Under the pieces are notes generated by a model that did no database searches, had not been told where the DNA came from, and saw only the letters and a list, made by a program, of their open reading frames with translations. A stretch of DNA of 64,000 bases from Paraglaciecola arctica BSs20135 (GTDB lineage: Bacteria; Pseudomonadota; Gammaproteobacteria; Enterobacterales; Alteromonadaceae), in contig NZ_BAEO01000041.1 in NCBI RefSeq assembly GCF_000314995.1, forward strand, positions 1 to 64,000, written 5' to 3'. The position numbers were made by a program, and so were the translations under genes. Of this stretch, positions 38,621 through 47,322 are shown one piece after another; positions within the stretch are counted from its first letter, which is position 1, and each line of letters opens with the position of its first letter.

Positions 38621-40486
38621 ATGTCTTCTAAAAAACAGGCAAATAAGTCATTCAAAGCAATTAATGTAGATGACCATTATTCAAGGCTTGAAGCTGTTCT
38701 TAATACAGTAATAGATGGCATTATTACTATTGACCATCTAGGCTGTATCCAAAGCTTCAACCGGTCAGCAGAACGTATTTTTGGTTATACTCCCGATGAA
38801 GTTATTGGCCAAAATGTTAAAATGCTAATGCCAGCCCCATACCATGATGAGCACGACGGCTACCTCAAAAATTATCAAGTTACAGGTGATAAAAAAGTAA
38901 TAGGTAATGGTCGTGAGGTAAAAGCGCAGCGCAAGGACGGTAGTATTTTCGCAATGGAACTTGGGGTTAACGAAATGACCGTTTCTGGTGAAAAAATGTT
39001 CGTTGGTACCATTCGCGACATTTCAGATCGCAAGCAGGCCGAACAAGCACTAAAAGATAACCAAGCAAAATTGCAGGCCATTGTTGATAATACAGTAGAC
39101 GGACTGATTACCATTGATGAAAAAGGCCTTATAGAAACCTTCAATCGAGCATGCGAAAGGATATTTGGATACACTGCTAATCAAGTAATTGGGAAAAATG
39201 TAAAAGTATTGATGCCCGCCCCTTATCACAAAGAGCACGACGGTTATCTTAAGAACTATCATAACACTGGCGACAAAAAAATTATTGGCACAGGTCGTCA
39301 GGTTGAAGGTAAGAAAAAAGATGGCAGTATTTTCCCCCTCGATCTCTCGGTCAGTGAAGTAAATGTCAAAGGACGTAGGATCTACAGTGGTATAGTTCGA
39401 GACATTACTGAATTACAAGAAACCCAAAAACGCCTAGCGGCAGTGTTAGACAATACTGTTGATGGCTTAATCACTATTGATGAATATGGCAACGTAGAAC
39501 ACTACAACAAGGCATGCGAAGGAATCTTTGGCTACAAGCCAGAAGAAGTGATTGGTCAAAATATCAAAATGTTAATGCCAGAGCCGTATCACAGTGAACA
39601 TGACGGATATCTCAAGAATTATCATGAAACAGCTGAGAAAAAAATAATTGGCACAGGTCGAGAAGTTGCAGGACAACGTAAAGATGGCAGTACTTTTCCA
39701 CTCGATTTATCAGTAAGCGAAGTAAATGTTCAAGGGCGTACACTGTACAGCGGTATTGTGCGTGATATTTCTGCCCGTAAAGAAGCGGACGAAAAAATAC
39801 TTCAAGCCAATACAGAGCTGGAGGAGTTTTCATACCGGACATCTCATGATTTACGCTCTCCTTTGGTATCGGCGATTGGTTTACTTAATATCGTTACCGA
39901 TGCCATTAAAAATGATAAAAAAGAGCTTGCTCTAGAAAGTACAGAATTTGTTCAAAAATCCCTTTCCCAACTTGAAAATCTCATTAAAGACATTCTCCAG
40001 CTAACTAAAACCAAGAATGAACTGGAAGATGAAGAAAGCATTTGTTTTGCCATATTGGCGAGAGAATCACTCGGAAAATTCAAAAACATGGATAATTTTG
40101 GTCGACTTGATATACAACAAAATTTTCGTTTTTCAGGCAATTTAAAAACTAAGAAAAGTCGTGTTGTACTAATCGTTGAAAATTTATTATCTAATGCAAT
40201 TAAATACCAGGACGTCAATAAAAATAACTCATTCATTAAGATATCTAGCTACAAAACCAAAAACCATATTGTGTTAGAAGTACGTGACAACGGTTTGGGT
40301 GTGCCCGAAGCTCAACGAGATAACCTATTTAAGATGTTTAAACGCTTTCATCCTAGAACATCTTTTGGTTCTGGTCTTGGTTTATATATGATGAAAAAAA
40401 GTGCGGATATCCTACATGGAAATATAAGTTACGAAGCTTGCTCTGATGGTTCAGTTTTTAAACTTGAACTACCTTTAAGTGAGTAA
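38621..40486 (+). CDS. Histidine kinase with three FixL-type PAS domains
   Basis: The 621-residue kinase has no membrane segment. PAS domains lie at about 20-140, 148-268 and 270-390. Each has the FixL wording: IDG.ITID, ..FGY....VIG.N, LMP.PYH.EHDGYLKNY, IG.GR.V, RKDGS.F and VRDI. Each keeps the histidine aligned with the FixL haem ligand (H78, H206, H327) and the following arginine (FixL R220). The HisKA domain has phosphoacceptor H409 in SHDLRSPL; the ATPase domain has the N-box NLLSNAIKY, DNGLGVP and GSGLGLYMMKK. The small response regulator 53 bases downstream is the likely partner. Haem binding is only inferred. Confidence 0.88.
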   Translation: MSSKKQANKSFKAINVDDHYSRLEAVLNTVIDGIITIDHLGCIQSFNRSAERIFGYTPDEVIGQNVKMLMPAPYHDEHDGYLKNYQVTGDKKVIGNGREVKAQRKDGSIFAMELGVNEMTVSGEKMFVGTIRDISDRKQAEQALKDNQAKLQAIVDNTVDGLITIDEKGLIETFNRACERIFGYTANQVIGKNVKVLMPAPYHKEHDGYLKNYHNTGDKKIIGTGRQVEGKKKDGSIFPLDLSVSEVNVKGRRIYSGIVRDITELQETQKRLAAVLDNTVDGLITIDEYGNVEHYNKACEGIFGYKPEEVIGQNIKMLMPEPYHSEHDGYLKNYHETAEKKIIGTGREVAGQRKDGSTFPLDLSVSEVNVQGRTLYSGIVRDISARKEADEKILQANTELEEFSYRTSHDLRSPLVSAIGLLNIVTDAIKNDKKELALESTEFVQKSLSQLENLIKDILQLTKTKNELEDEESICFAILARESLGKFKNMDNFGRLDIQQNFRFSGNLKTKKSRVVLIVENLLSNAIKYQDVNKNNSFIKISSYKTKNHIVLEVRDNGLGVPEAQRDNLFKMFKRFHPRTSFGSGLGLYMMKKSADILHGNISYEACSDGSVFKLELPLSE

Positions 40487-40539
40487 AAACATGAGCGCAT
40501 TTATCGCTCAAAAATACGTTTCAGATAACGGGGAAAAGT

Positions 40540-40911
40540 ATGAGTGTTAAATTAGTAATGATAATTGATGATAGCGAAATGGACCACTTCTTAGCAAAGT
40601 ATATGATAGAAGAATACGATCCGAGTATTGAAATAATACAGGCTTATGACGGGCAGGAAGCACTAGAAATTTTGAAGGGCTTATCATCACAACCTGATGT
40701 AATCTTTCTAGATATTAATATGCCACGTATGAACGGGCATGCATTTCTAGAGATGTACAGTAACTGGGAAGGACATTCTGAGTCGGTAATTATGTTAACG
40801 TCTTCTAATCAGGCACAAGATAAAGAAAAGTCATTAGCCTATCAGTGTGTCAAAAAATACTACGTAAAACCAATCACAAGGTCTCATTTAGAATCCATTG
40901 TTAATATGTGA
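40540..40911 (+). CDS. Single-domain response regulator
   Basis: The 123-residue stand-alone receiver has a full active site: D10-D11, phosphoacceptor D58 (FLDINMPRMNG), T87 and K110 (KPIT). There is no output domain, as in Rcp1/CheY-like proteins often paired with PAS or phytochrome kinases. It follows the triple-PAS kinase by 53 bases and is the probable phosphate acceptor. The final target is not encoded next to it. Confidence 0.9.
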   Translation: MSVKLVMIIDDSEMDHFLAKYMIEEYDPSIEIIQAYDGQEALEILKGLSSQPDVIFLDINMPRMNGHAFLEMYSNWEGHSESVIMLTSSNQAQDKEKSLAYQCVKKYYVKPITRSHLESIVNM

Positions 40912-41041
40912 TATATCAATTATACACGATGCAAGATTAGTCTAACTAGGCAACCACAACTGTTAAGGGAGGACTTATTTGTGCAGATTGGCAATATGGT
41001 CTGTATGATGACGCTGGTATTTAGTAATTTCTGAGCAAACT

Positions 41042-42265
41042 ATGTCGTCACCACTTTCACATATCCGCGTACTTGAACTGAGTCGCATATTGGCTGGGCC
41101 TTGGGCCGGACAAATGTTGGCCGACTTAGGCGCAGAAGTCATCAAAGTAGAAAAACCAATAGAGGGTGATGATACTCGGCATTGGGGCCCTCCTTTTCTA
41201 CAAAATCAACAAGGTGAAGCCACGACAGAATCAGCTTATTTTTTATCGACTAATAGAGGTAAAAGGTCGATTACCGTCGATATCAGGCAACCACAAGGAC
41301 AAGCAATTATTCATCAACTGATCGCTAGTTGTGATGTGTTAATAGAAAACTTCAAAGTTGGCAGTTTGCAAAAATACCACCTTGATTATGCGAGCTTATC
41401 GGCGATCAACCCAAAGTTAATTTATTGCTCGATAACCGGCTTTGGTCAAGACGGTCCTTATGCCCAAAGAGCCGGATACGACTTTTTATTACAAGGCATG
41501 GGCGGATTGATGAGTGTGACCGGCGAACCCGACCACCTACCTGGCGGTGGCCCGCAAAAAGTTGGCGTAGCCTTGACTGACATTCTTACCGGTATGTATG
41601 CCACCACAGCTATACAAGCGGCGATTATAGAGCGTGAAAAATCAGGGTTAGGCCAACAAATCGACTTGGCTTTGCTCGATGTACAAGTGGCCTGTTTGGC
41701 CAATCAAAGCATGAACTACTTAGTGGGTCATGAAACCCCAAAACGTATGGGTAATGCTCACCCCAACATAGTGCCCTACCAAACTTTTCAAACCGCAGAT
41801 GGCTTTATCATTTTAACAGTAGGTAACGACTCACAATTTGCAGATTTTTGTGAGGTGGCACAATGCCAAGCGTTGCTCGAAGATCCGCGATTTACCACTA
41901 ATCAGGCAAGGGTAAACAATAGAGAGATTGTGGTTGAACAATTGACTACACTTATAAAAGCAAAAACCAATGACTTTTGGTTACAACAGTTAGAAATAAA
42001 AGGCGTGCCCTGTGGCCCCATCAACGACATTGCCCACGTATTCGATAACCCACAAATAAAACACCGTAAAATGTTAAATGAACTCACCCACCCAGAAAAT
42101 GGCAAAGTACCCACTGTCAGCAACCCCATCAATTTGTCGCGTACCCCTATTGTTTACCATCAGGCACCACCGAATCTAGGGGAACATACTGATGAAGTGT
42201 TAACTGAGTTGTTAGATTATGACACTGGCGTCATTGGCAAACTGCGCCAATCAAAGATTATCTAA
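41042..42265 (+). CDS. CaiB/BaiF family CoA-transferase
   Basis: The 407-residue family III CoA-transferase moves CoA between carboxylic acids. The N-terminal RVLELSRILAGPWAGQMLADLGAEVIKVE motif and the RGKRSITVDI, DVLIENFKVG, YCSITGFGQDGPYA and GYDFLLQGMGGLM segments are all typical; the catalytic aspartate of the family aligns with the Asp in GYD. The actual acyl pair (formate, crotonobetaine, succinate and so on) cannot be read. It precedes a thioesterase gene on the same strand. Confidence 0.9.
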   Translation: MSSPLSHIRVLELSRILAGPWAGQMLADLGAEVIKVEKPIEGDDTRHWGPPFLQNQQGEATTESAYFLSTNRGKRSITVDIRQPQGQAIIHQLIASCDVLIENFKVGSLQKYHLDYASLSAINPKLIYCSITGFGQDGPYAQRAGYDFLLQGMGGLMSVTGEPDHLPGGGPQKVGVALTDILTGMYATTAIQAAIIEREKSGLGQQIDLALLDVQVACLANQSMNYLVGHETPKRMGNAHPNIVPYQTFQTADGFIILTVGNDSQFADFCEVAQCQALLEDPRFTTNQARVNNREIVVEQLTTLIKAKTNDFWLQQLEIKGVPCGPINDIAHVFDNPQIKHRKMLNELTHPENGKVPTVSNPINLSRTPIVYHQAPPNLGEHTDEVLTELLDYDTGVIGKLRQSKII

Positions 42266-42393
42266 GCTTAGTAAGGTTTTTCAAAACGCCCTGCTAGCCT
42301 TTATTCTACCTTAGATTGAAGCATTAATTTCAGCTGACTGGTTTAGTAGGTAATATAATGCCTAATTGCATTAAAATTTATTTAGGAATACCC

Positions 42394-42810
42394 ATGCGCT
42401 TTTTATCCCGCCGATTAGTTATGCCCAATGATTTGAATTATGCCAATGCGTTATTTGGTGGCCGCGCTTTGGAATGGATTGATGAAGAAGCTGCGATTTA
42501 TGCGATATGTCAGTTAGAAACCAATTGTTTGGTGACTAAACATATAGGTGAAATTAGCTTTGAGTCCCCAGCTATTCAGGGTGACGTGGTGGAATTTGGT
42601 CTGGAAACCAAAAATGTCGGCCGTACTTCTATTACCGTTTCTTGCTTGGTACGTAATAAAGCTACTAAAAATACCATCTGCCTCGCTGATGATATTGTGT
42701 TTGTTCAAGTGGATCCCCAGAGTAAAAGACCCGTCCCTCATGGTAAAACCATGGAGCAACTAGTGGCTCAAACAGAACAAGAAATCAGTAGTTTGAATAT
42801 AGAGGAATAA
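42394..42810 (+). CDS. Acyl-CoA thioesterase, YciA/cytosolic hydrolase type
   Basis: The 138-residue single hotdog protein starts MRFLSRRLVMPNDLNYANALFGGRALEWIDEEAA (in two parts here), the pattern of YciA-like acyl-CoA hydrolases; the aspartate in IDE is the expected catalytic residue. I chose the ATG at 42394 because TTAGGA lies eight bases upstream and the family begins here; a start at 42358 would add 12 residues. It is about 130 bases after the CoA-transferase gene and may share its transcript. Confidence 0.85.
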   Translation: MRFLSRRLVMPNDLNYANALFGGRALEWIDEEAAIYAICQLETNCLVTKHIGEISFESPAIQGDVVEFGLETKNVGRTSITVSCLVRNKATKNTICLADDIVFVQVDPQSKRPVPHGKTMEQLVAQTEQEISSLNIEE

Positions 42811-42858
42811 ATAAGCCAACGAAATCAAGACTTCATCATCTTGGATAGAGCTGTCTCA

Positions 42859-43329
42859 CTATTTACGACAATAAGATTGGACATTTTTTTCTGATCGTTT
42901 GACGCGTTTGATGCGCTCTTGTTCCGATAATATTTGAATTGCACTACTGTCATTAACACTTGTTCTAATTCTTTGACCACTTTGATAAAGTGCTAAGTTC
43001 TCTTGTGCGAGTTTACAATTATTTTTATTTGTTTTTGCAGTATTGACAGTATTTATCTGTAATTCTCTAGCTACTTTTCTATCGTCGATATACTTCTTAA
43101 TATTTGCCATCCGTGCACTGTTACTTTGTCCTTTGGGAGGCTCAGAAACTGGGATTGGTACTTGAATTTTTTCTACATTAAATGAATTATTTTTATCTTC
43201 AGGGGGGAATTCAGATAAATGGATTACCCCAGAATTATCCGTCCATCTGTATACTTGCATAGTTTCAGTATTCGCAATCGCGTTCATCGAATGAATAAAG
43301 ATAAAAAATAAAAAATAACGTACTAACAT
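42859..43329 (-). CDS. DUF4124 domain protein, exported
   Basis: The 156-residue protein has a signal peptide (MLVRYFLFFIFIHSMNAIAN, cut near residue 20). Next is the DUF4124 motif YRWTDNSGVIHLSEFPP (27-43), then a charged, partly helical C-terminal region with two cysteines. Proteins with this motif are common in gammaproteobacterial envelopes and have no assigned function. Its closest neighbours on this strand give no clue. Confidence 0.8.
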   Translation of the reverse strand: MLVRYFLFFIFIHSMNAIANTETMQVYRWTDNSGVIHLSEFPPEDKNNSFNVEKIQVPIPVSEPPKGQSNSARMANIKKYIDDRKVARELQINTVNTAKTNKNNCKLAQENLALYQSGQRIRTSVNDSSAIQILSEQERIKRVKRSEKNVQSYCRK

Positions 43330-43899
43330 ATATTATTGATTCCTCTGGTAATTTATCTAACAATCTTTATCCCAATACCCCTCGGGCCGCTTATTCATTA
43401 TTGATGGTTATTTGGTATTGTAACCATCTGTCTACCCGCTGCTAGTCGCGAGTAATATAGACACAAAGATAGGCATATTCAAATCTTCGAAAAATGTCAT
43501 GGTATTATTTTTCATCCCAAAATGCCTTAAAGAGCTTGCCCAAAAAACGCTTCATTCCTGAAATTAAAGATGTTGTGTCATTTGAATTAGTTTGCGAAAC
43601 GTCTAGAAGATCTGTTATCCGATTACTTAATGTTGTAATAACTCCAACTGACTTCCGAGCGCCCCCAAAATAGTTTTGAAGAATGTAGATGTTTTTTAAA
43701 AAACTGCTTTATTAGCAGTAAAACTGTCGGGAAAATTTACATTTTATTTAAAAAAAGTGCATGTATTATTTCTAACCTATTAAAATATAAAGTTTTAATT
43801 TTTATGGTGTGTTTTTTGCTTGTTTCCATTGATTTTGATCGGTCTCAGTTAAGTGGTATTGAACTTTAATTTATAATTATAAAAACTTAAGGAAAAAAC
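43330..43899. other. 570-base gap: PEP-CTERM gene promoter and a possible gene remnant
   Basis: The left part holds the DUF4124 gene upstream region. The middle (43505-43708) holds an open minus-strand frame without a start codon, listed separately. The right part is AT-rich and leads into the PEP-CTERM gene with a GGA ribosome site before its ATG. No repeat or RNA was recognised. Confidence 0.5.
43505..43708 (-). pseudogene. Possible gene remnant (open frame without start)
   Basis: On the minus strand 67 sense codons run from just after two TAA codons to a TAA at 43505-43507. No ATG, GTG or TTG lies near the 5' end. The translation has a protein-like composition (..NYFGGARKSVGVITTLSNR then ITDLLDVSQTNSNDTTS and GMKRFLGKLFKAFWDEK), with a basic amphipathic end. 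It could be the 3' end of a decayed gene. In AT-rich DNA a chance frame of this length is uncommon but possible. I do not recognise a family. Confidence 0.3.
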
Positions 43900-44691
43900 A
43901 TGAAAAAATTAAAAATTGCAGCGTTACTTCTTGGAAGTATGTTGTCTGCATCCGCATCTGCAACTCTTCTTTACGATACTAACCTAACCTCAAACGTTAT
44001 CATGGGTAGTGGCATCTCTAATGGCGGTTTTACTGTTGATCAGGCGAATGGTTTTGAGTTAGGTTTGCGCGGTAAGATACGCCACAATGCCACAGGAGCC
44101 GCAGAAAATACTTTTAATAGTAACGGTGACGGTACTTATAGTTTTGATGTAGGTGTTGCCCCAACTCAATCTTCCCCAACGGGTGTTTGGAGCTTCGAAT
44201 GGTCAATCAATTCAAATTTTGATGGTAATGGTGGATTTTTGAATGGCTACACTTACATCTTGGGACTTGACACAGATCCTTCTGCAACGGCTGCTTTTTT
44301 CACTTTTGATCCAATCAATGATGTTAACCCTAACCCTAGTAGTGGCGTTGTAGCTTGGGATCATTCGATTGGTAACAACACAACAGCCCAAAGTGCAGGA
44401 GTTGAATCTGCAAGCAATGACGCTGCAACTTACGCAGGACTAATTTCGTCAAACAATGTTGCACAAAATTCCTGGAAGCCACATTGGTATATTCCAGGAT
44501 TTGATCCTACAGTAGATGGCATTTATGACATTTCCTTATCTGCTTTTGACGCAAACGGTGGACTAGCGGCAAGTACCTCAATACAGATTATTGTTGGTGC
44601 CGGCGCTACTGCAGTTCCAGAACCACAAACAATGGCATTATTGCTTACCGGCTTACTTGGTTTTGCGGCACGTAAAAAGTTCGCAAAATAG
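43900..44691 (+). CDS. PEP-CTERM sorting domain protein
   Basis: The 263-residue protein has a signal peptide (MKKLKIAALLLGSMLSASASA), a mature region rich in Asn, Gly, Ser and Thr with no recognised domain, and a standard C-terminal sorting tag: VPEPQTMALLLTGLLGFAARKKFAK spread over the last 26 residues (VPEP, hydrophobic helix, basic end). Exosortase is expected to cleave at the tag; such proteins usually go to the surface or to extracellular polysaccharide. No exosortase gene is nearby. It is the intact counterpart of the broken PEP-CTERM gene at the window start, but the mature parts do not look alike. Confidence 0.88.
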   Translation: MKKLKIAALLLGSMLSASASATLLYDTNLTSNVIMGSGISNGGFTVDQANGFELGLRGKIRHNATGAAENTFNSNGDGTYSFDVGVAPTQSSPTGVWSFEWSINSNFDGNGGFLNGYTYILGLDTDPSATAAFFTFDPINDVNPNPSSGVVAWDHSIGNNTTAQSAGVESASNDAATYAGLISSNNVAQNSWKPHWYIPGFDPTVDGIYDISLSAFDANGGLAASTSIQIIVGAGATAVPEPQTMALLLTGLLGFAARKKFAK

Positions 44692-44720
44692 TATTCAGTT
44701 TAAAAATGTCCAACTAGCTT

Positions 44721-44743
44721 AAAGCGCCGAAAGGCGCTTTTTT
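44721..44743 (+). terminator. Intrinsic terminator after the PEP-CTERM gene
   Basis: AAAGCGCC (44721-44728) pairs perfectly with GGCGCTTT (44733-44740) across a GAAA tetraloop, followed by TTT. Confidence 0.85.
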
Positions 44744-44972
44744 ATTGTTCATTAAAATATTCGACAAAAAAGTCGAGCTTGGATTAGGATTATCACTAAT
44801 GTGTAAGCGACTGATCCAAAGAGATTTAAATCAGAAATGCTAAAGATGCCAGTATGCAAAGCACATTAGTCTAAAATATCTATTAAAAAGCCAACCACTT
44901 TATTTGAAATCTGTCGTAACCAACTTTGCTAATTCGTCATATAGTTACCATTCATTTTTTGTGAGATTAATT

Positions 44973-45500
44973 ATGTTTACCTTTTATGTTCGTTGCTTAT
45001 TTTTACTAACTTTCATTGGCCCTTTAAACACAGCTTTCGCGGAAAACACGACTCCCCCTCAAACCGAATACCTAGCCGAACAACAAAACTCACCAGCAGC
45101 TTCGATTGAAGATCTAAAGTGGATATCCGGCTACTGGCAAGGCCAAATTTGGGGAGGTCAGTTTGAAGAGATTTGGTCACACCCCATGGCGGGCTCGATG
45201 ATGGCTTCTTTCAAGTTTACTGAAAACAACCAAGTGAAGTTTTATGAGTTAATGACAATATCAGAACATCAAGGCAGTTTACTGTTACAACTTAAACATT
45301 TTGGTCAAGATCTCATTGGTTGGGAAGAAAAAGATCAGAGTATGGACTTTAAGTTGGTAAGGCTAACTGACAATGCCGTTTATTTTGAAGGTTATACCTA
45401 CAAATTGATTAGTCACAATGAGATGCATGTCTTTGTGGTAATAGACAATGATGGTGAAAAACTCGAAACCAAGTTTGTATTTAAGCGGCACTCTCAATAG
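44973..45500 (+). CDS. Exported DUF6265-like protein
   Basis: The chosen start (ATG at 44973) gives a signal peptide MFTFYVRCLFLLTFIGPLNT with cleavage after AFA; a TTG 69 bases upstream would hide it behind a polar leader. The mature part has LKWISGYWQGQIWGGQFEEIW, MAGSMMASFK and FYELMTISEHQGSLLLQLKHFGQDLIGWE (in separate pieces), the beta-rich pattern I associate with DUF6265. The function is unknown. It is a single gene between two AT-rich gaps. Confidence 0.7.
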   Translation: MFTFYVRCLFLLTFIGPLNTAFAENTTPPQTEYLAEQQNSPAASIEDLKWISGYWQGQIWGGQFEEIWSHPMAGSMMASFKFTENNQVKFYELMTISEHQGSLLLQLKHFGQDLIGWEEKDQSMDFKLVRLTDNAVYFEGYTYKLISHNEMHVFVVIDNDGEKLETKFVFKRHSQ

Positions 45501-45647
45501 GCTCAAATACGTTTTTGTTTCTAAAGTGAAAAACTGCGTATTTTAAGGGATCGTGATTATTTACTAGACAATCACTACCGACAATAATAGATTAGCTATT
45601 GAGTTTAAACTGTTGATTGATATAACAAAAAACAAAGGACTGAATAC

Positions 45648-47294
45648 TTGCTCAAAATACCTGCGCAGAAGCCGAATGCCGATATTGAAGTGCTGATAAT
45701 AGATGCTCAGGCTTTGGTGCATACTGTGATTAGGGGCGCTTTACTTGATGCGGGTATTAAACAGGTAAAAAGTGCCCACAATGCTTACTCTGCTTTAAGA
45801 TTATGTCAAACAACACGTTTCGACATGGTATTGATTGCCTTTGACGTCAAAAGTGACAAAGATGGTTTTAACTTACTAGAAGAAATGAAGTACAAAGGTT
45901 ACATCACCAAAACCACTTGTGTCATTTTCCTAAGCGCGGACACCAGCCAAGGTTTAGTCAACTGCGTAGTGGAAATGGAGCCCACTGATTTTTGGGTCAA
46001 ACCTTTGGATCGTTCCAAAGTAATAAAACGTATTCATCACATCCTCACTATCGAGAAAAAACTTTACGCCTTGCGTTATTATTTTGACCAAAATGAATAC
46101 CCAAAGGTTATCTACTACGCCGAACGCCAGTTAGAAGATCCCTCTTTGACCATGTATTATCCGCATATTAATCGATTAATTGGCAAAAGCTTATTTAATA
46201 TAAAAGAGTATCAAGCAGCCCAAGAATTTTATCAGAAACTAGCTAAAAGTTATTCGTACGCTTGGGTTCAGCTTGGGTTAGCGGCCACCTTACTCAAACA
46301 AAACAAGATTGATGAAGCCACCGAACTAACAACAGAGTTATTACAAAGAGACGATACAAAATTTGCTACCTACGATCTACTGGCGGAATATCATATTGAT
46401 AATGAAGACTACCAGCAAGGTTACGAAATTATTCAAGAGGCCACAAAATTAGCTCCCCGAAGTATTGAACGTAATAGAAAATCGTGGAATTTAGCAAGAT
46501 TAAATCATGATAAAGTTGGGCAATATTTAGCCACCAAAAATATCGCTAAATACGCAAAAAACTCAATTCATGATTCACCTGATCTACAATTAAATGTTAT
46601 TCGCTCTGGTTTAGATCTTGCGGCAACCTTATCTGATACTGAATCAGATAAGGTATTAGTTAGCATTGAAAAATCAATAGAGCGCTTAAAACAAGAATTT
46701 GGCTCCACCTCAGATCTTGCCGACCAACTCACTATTATCGAAGTAAGACGCCTGAATTTGCGACAAAATAAAAAGCAGGCAGAACAAGTGATGTTAGAAC
46801 ATTCACGCGCTAGTGCCCTGAAAAATTTTGAAGATAATCTAGATAAAGTAAAAGCCTTTCATGAAGTTGGCTTATGGGAACAGTCGATGCGTTTGCTTGA
46901 ACAGATGAAAGATGATGTTGAGAATGACTCTTTTACAGGTAAAGTGTTGAGCGAATATTTAGAGCAAGAATCAAAAGAGCGACAAGACATTCGTTATAGC
47001 CCAAAAGAATTGGGTGAAATGGCTTCCGCCTACTACAAAAACAAGCGCTATAAACCAGCTTATAATTTGCTGTGTCAAGCCGCACAATTATCGCCTAATA
47101 ATCCCAACATTACTATTACTCTATTAAAAGTGCTGGCTATATTAGCCGAGGAAGACGGACTATCCGATGAAGAAACCCTTAGTGTAGAAAAATGCTTAGA
47201 GACGTTAGAAGAAGCCACATTATCTGAAGTTCAACAAACTAAGGTAAATGAGTACAATGAACGGATTGATAAGGCTGGCGTACTTCAGGATTAA
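45648..47294 (+). CDS. Receiver-like/TPR protein, paralogue of the 1.2 kb gene
   Basis: The 548-residue protein starts at TTG with AAAGGA eight bases upstream. Its receiver-like part (12-130) is more degenerate than that of its paralogue: IIDAQ replaces the acidic pair (only D19 kept), and Ala64 stands at the phosphoacceptor site (DMVLIAFDV). S96 and K118 remain. The TPR-like region follows (about 135-530), with segments shared with the first protein such as AKNSIHDSPDLQLNVIRSGLD and FHEVGLWEQSMRLLEQM. It has no output domain. A phosphorylation-independent interaction module is likely. Confidence 0.8.
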   Translation: MLKIPAQKPNADIEVLIIDAQALVHTVIRGALLDAGIKQVKSAHNAYSALRLCQTTRFDMVLIAFDVKSDKDGFNLLEEMKYKGYITKTTCVIFLSADTSQGLVNCVVEMEPTDFWVKPLDRSKVIKRIHHILTIEKKLYALRYYFDQNEYPKVIYYAERQLEDPSLTMYYPHINRLIGKSLFNIKEYQAAQEFYQKLAKSYSYAWVQLGLAATLLKQNKIDEATELTTELLQRDDTKFATYDLLAEYHIDNEDYQQGYEIIQEATKLAPRSIERNRKSWNLARLNHDKVGQYLATKNIAKYAKNSIHDSPDLQLNVIRSGLDLAATLSDTESDKVLVSIEKSIERLKQEFGSTSDLADQLTIIEVRRLNLRQNKKQAEQVMLEHSRASALKNFEDNLDKVKAFHEVGLWEQSMRLLEQMKDDVENDSFTGKVLSEYLEQESKERQDIRYSPKELGEMASAYYKNKRYKPAYNLLCQAAQLSPNNPNITITLLKVLAILAEEDGLSDEETLSVEKCLETLEEATLSEVQQTKVNEYNERIDKAGVLQD

Positions 47295-47322
47295 CCTTTT
47301 ATCTAAGAAAAATTTACTCCAC

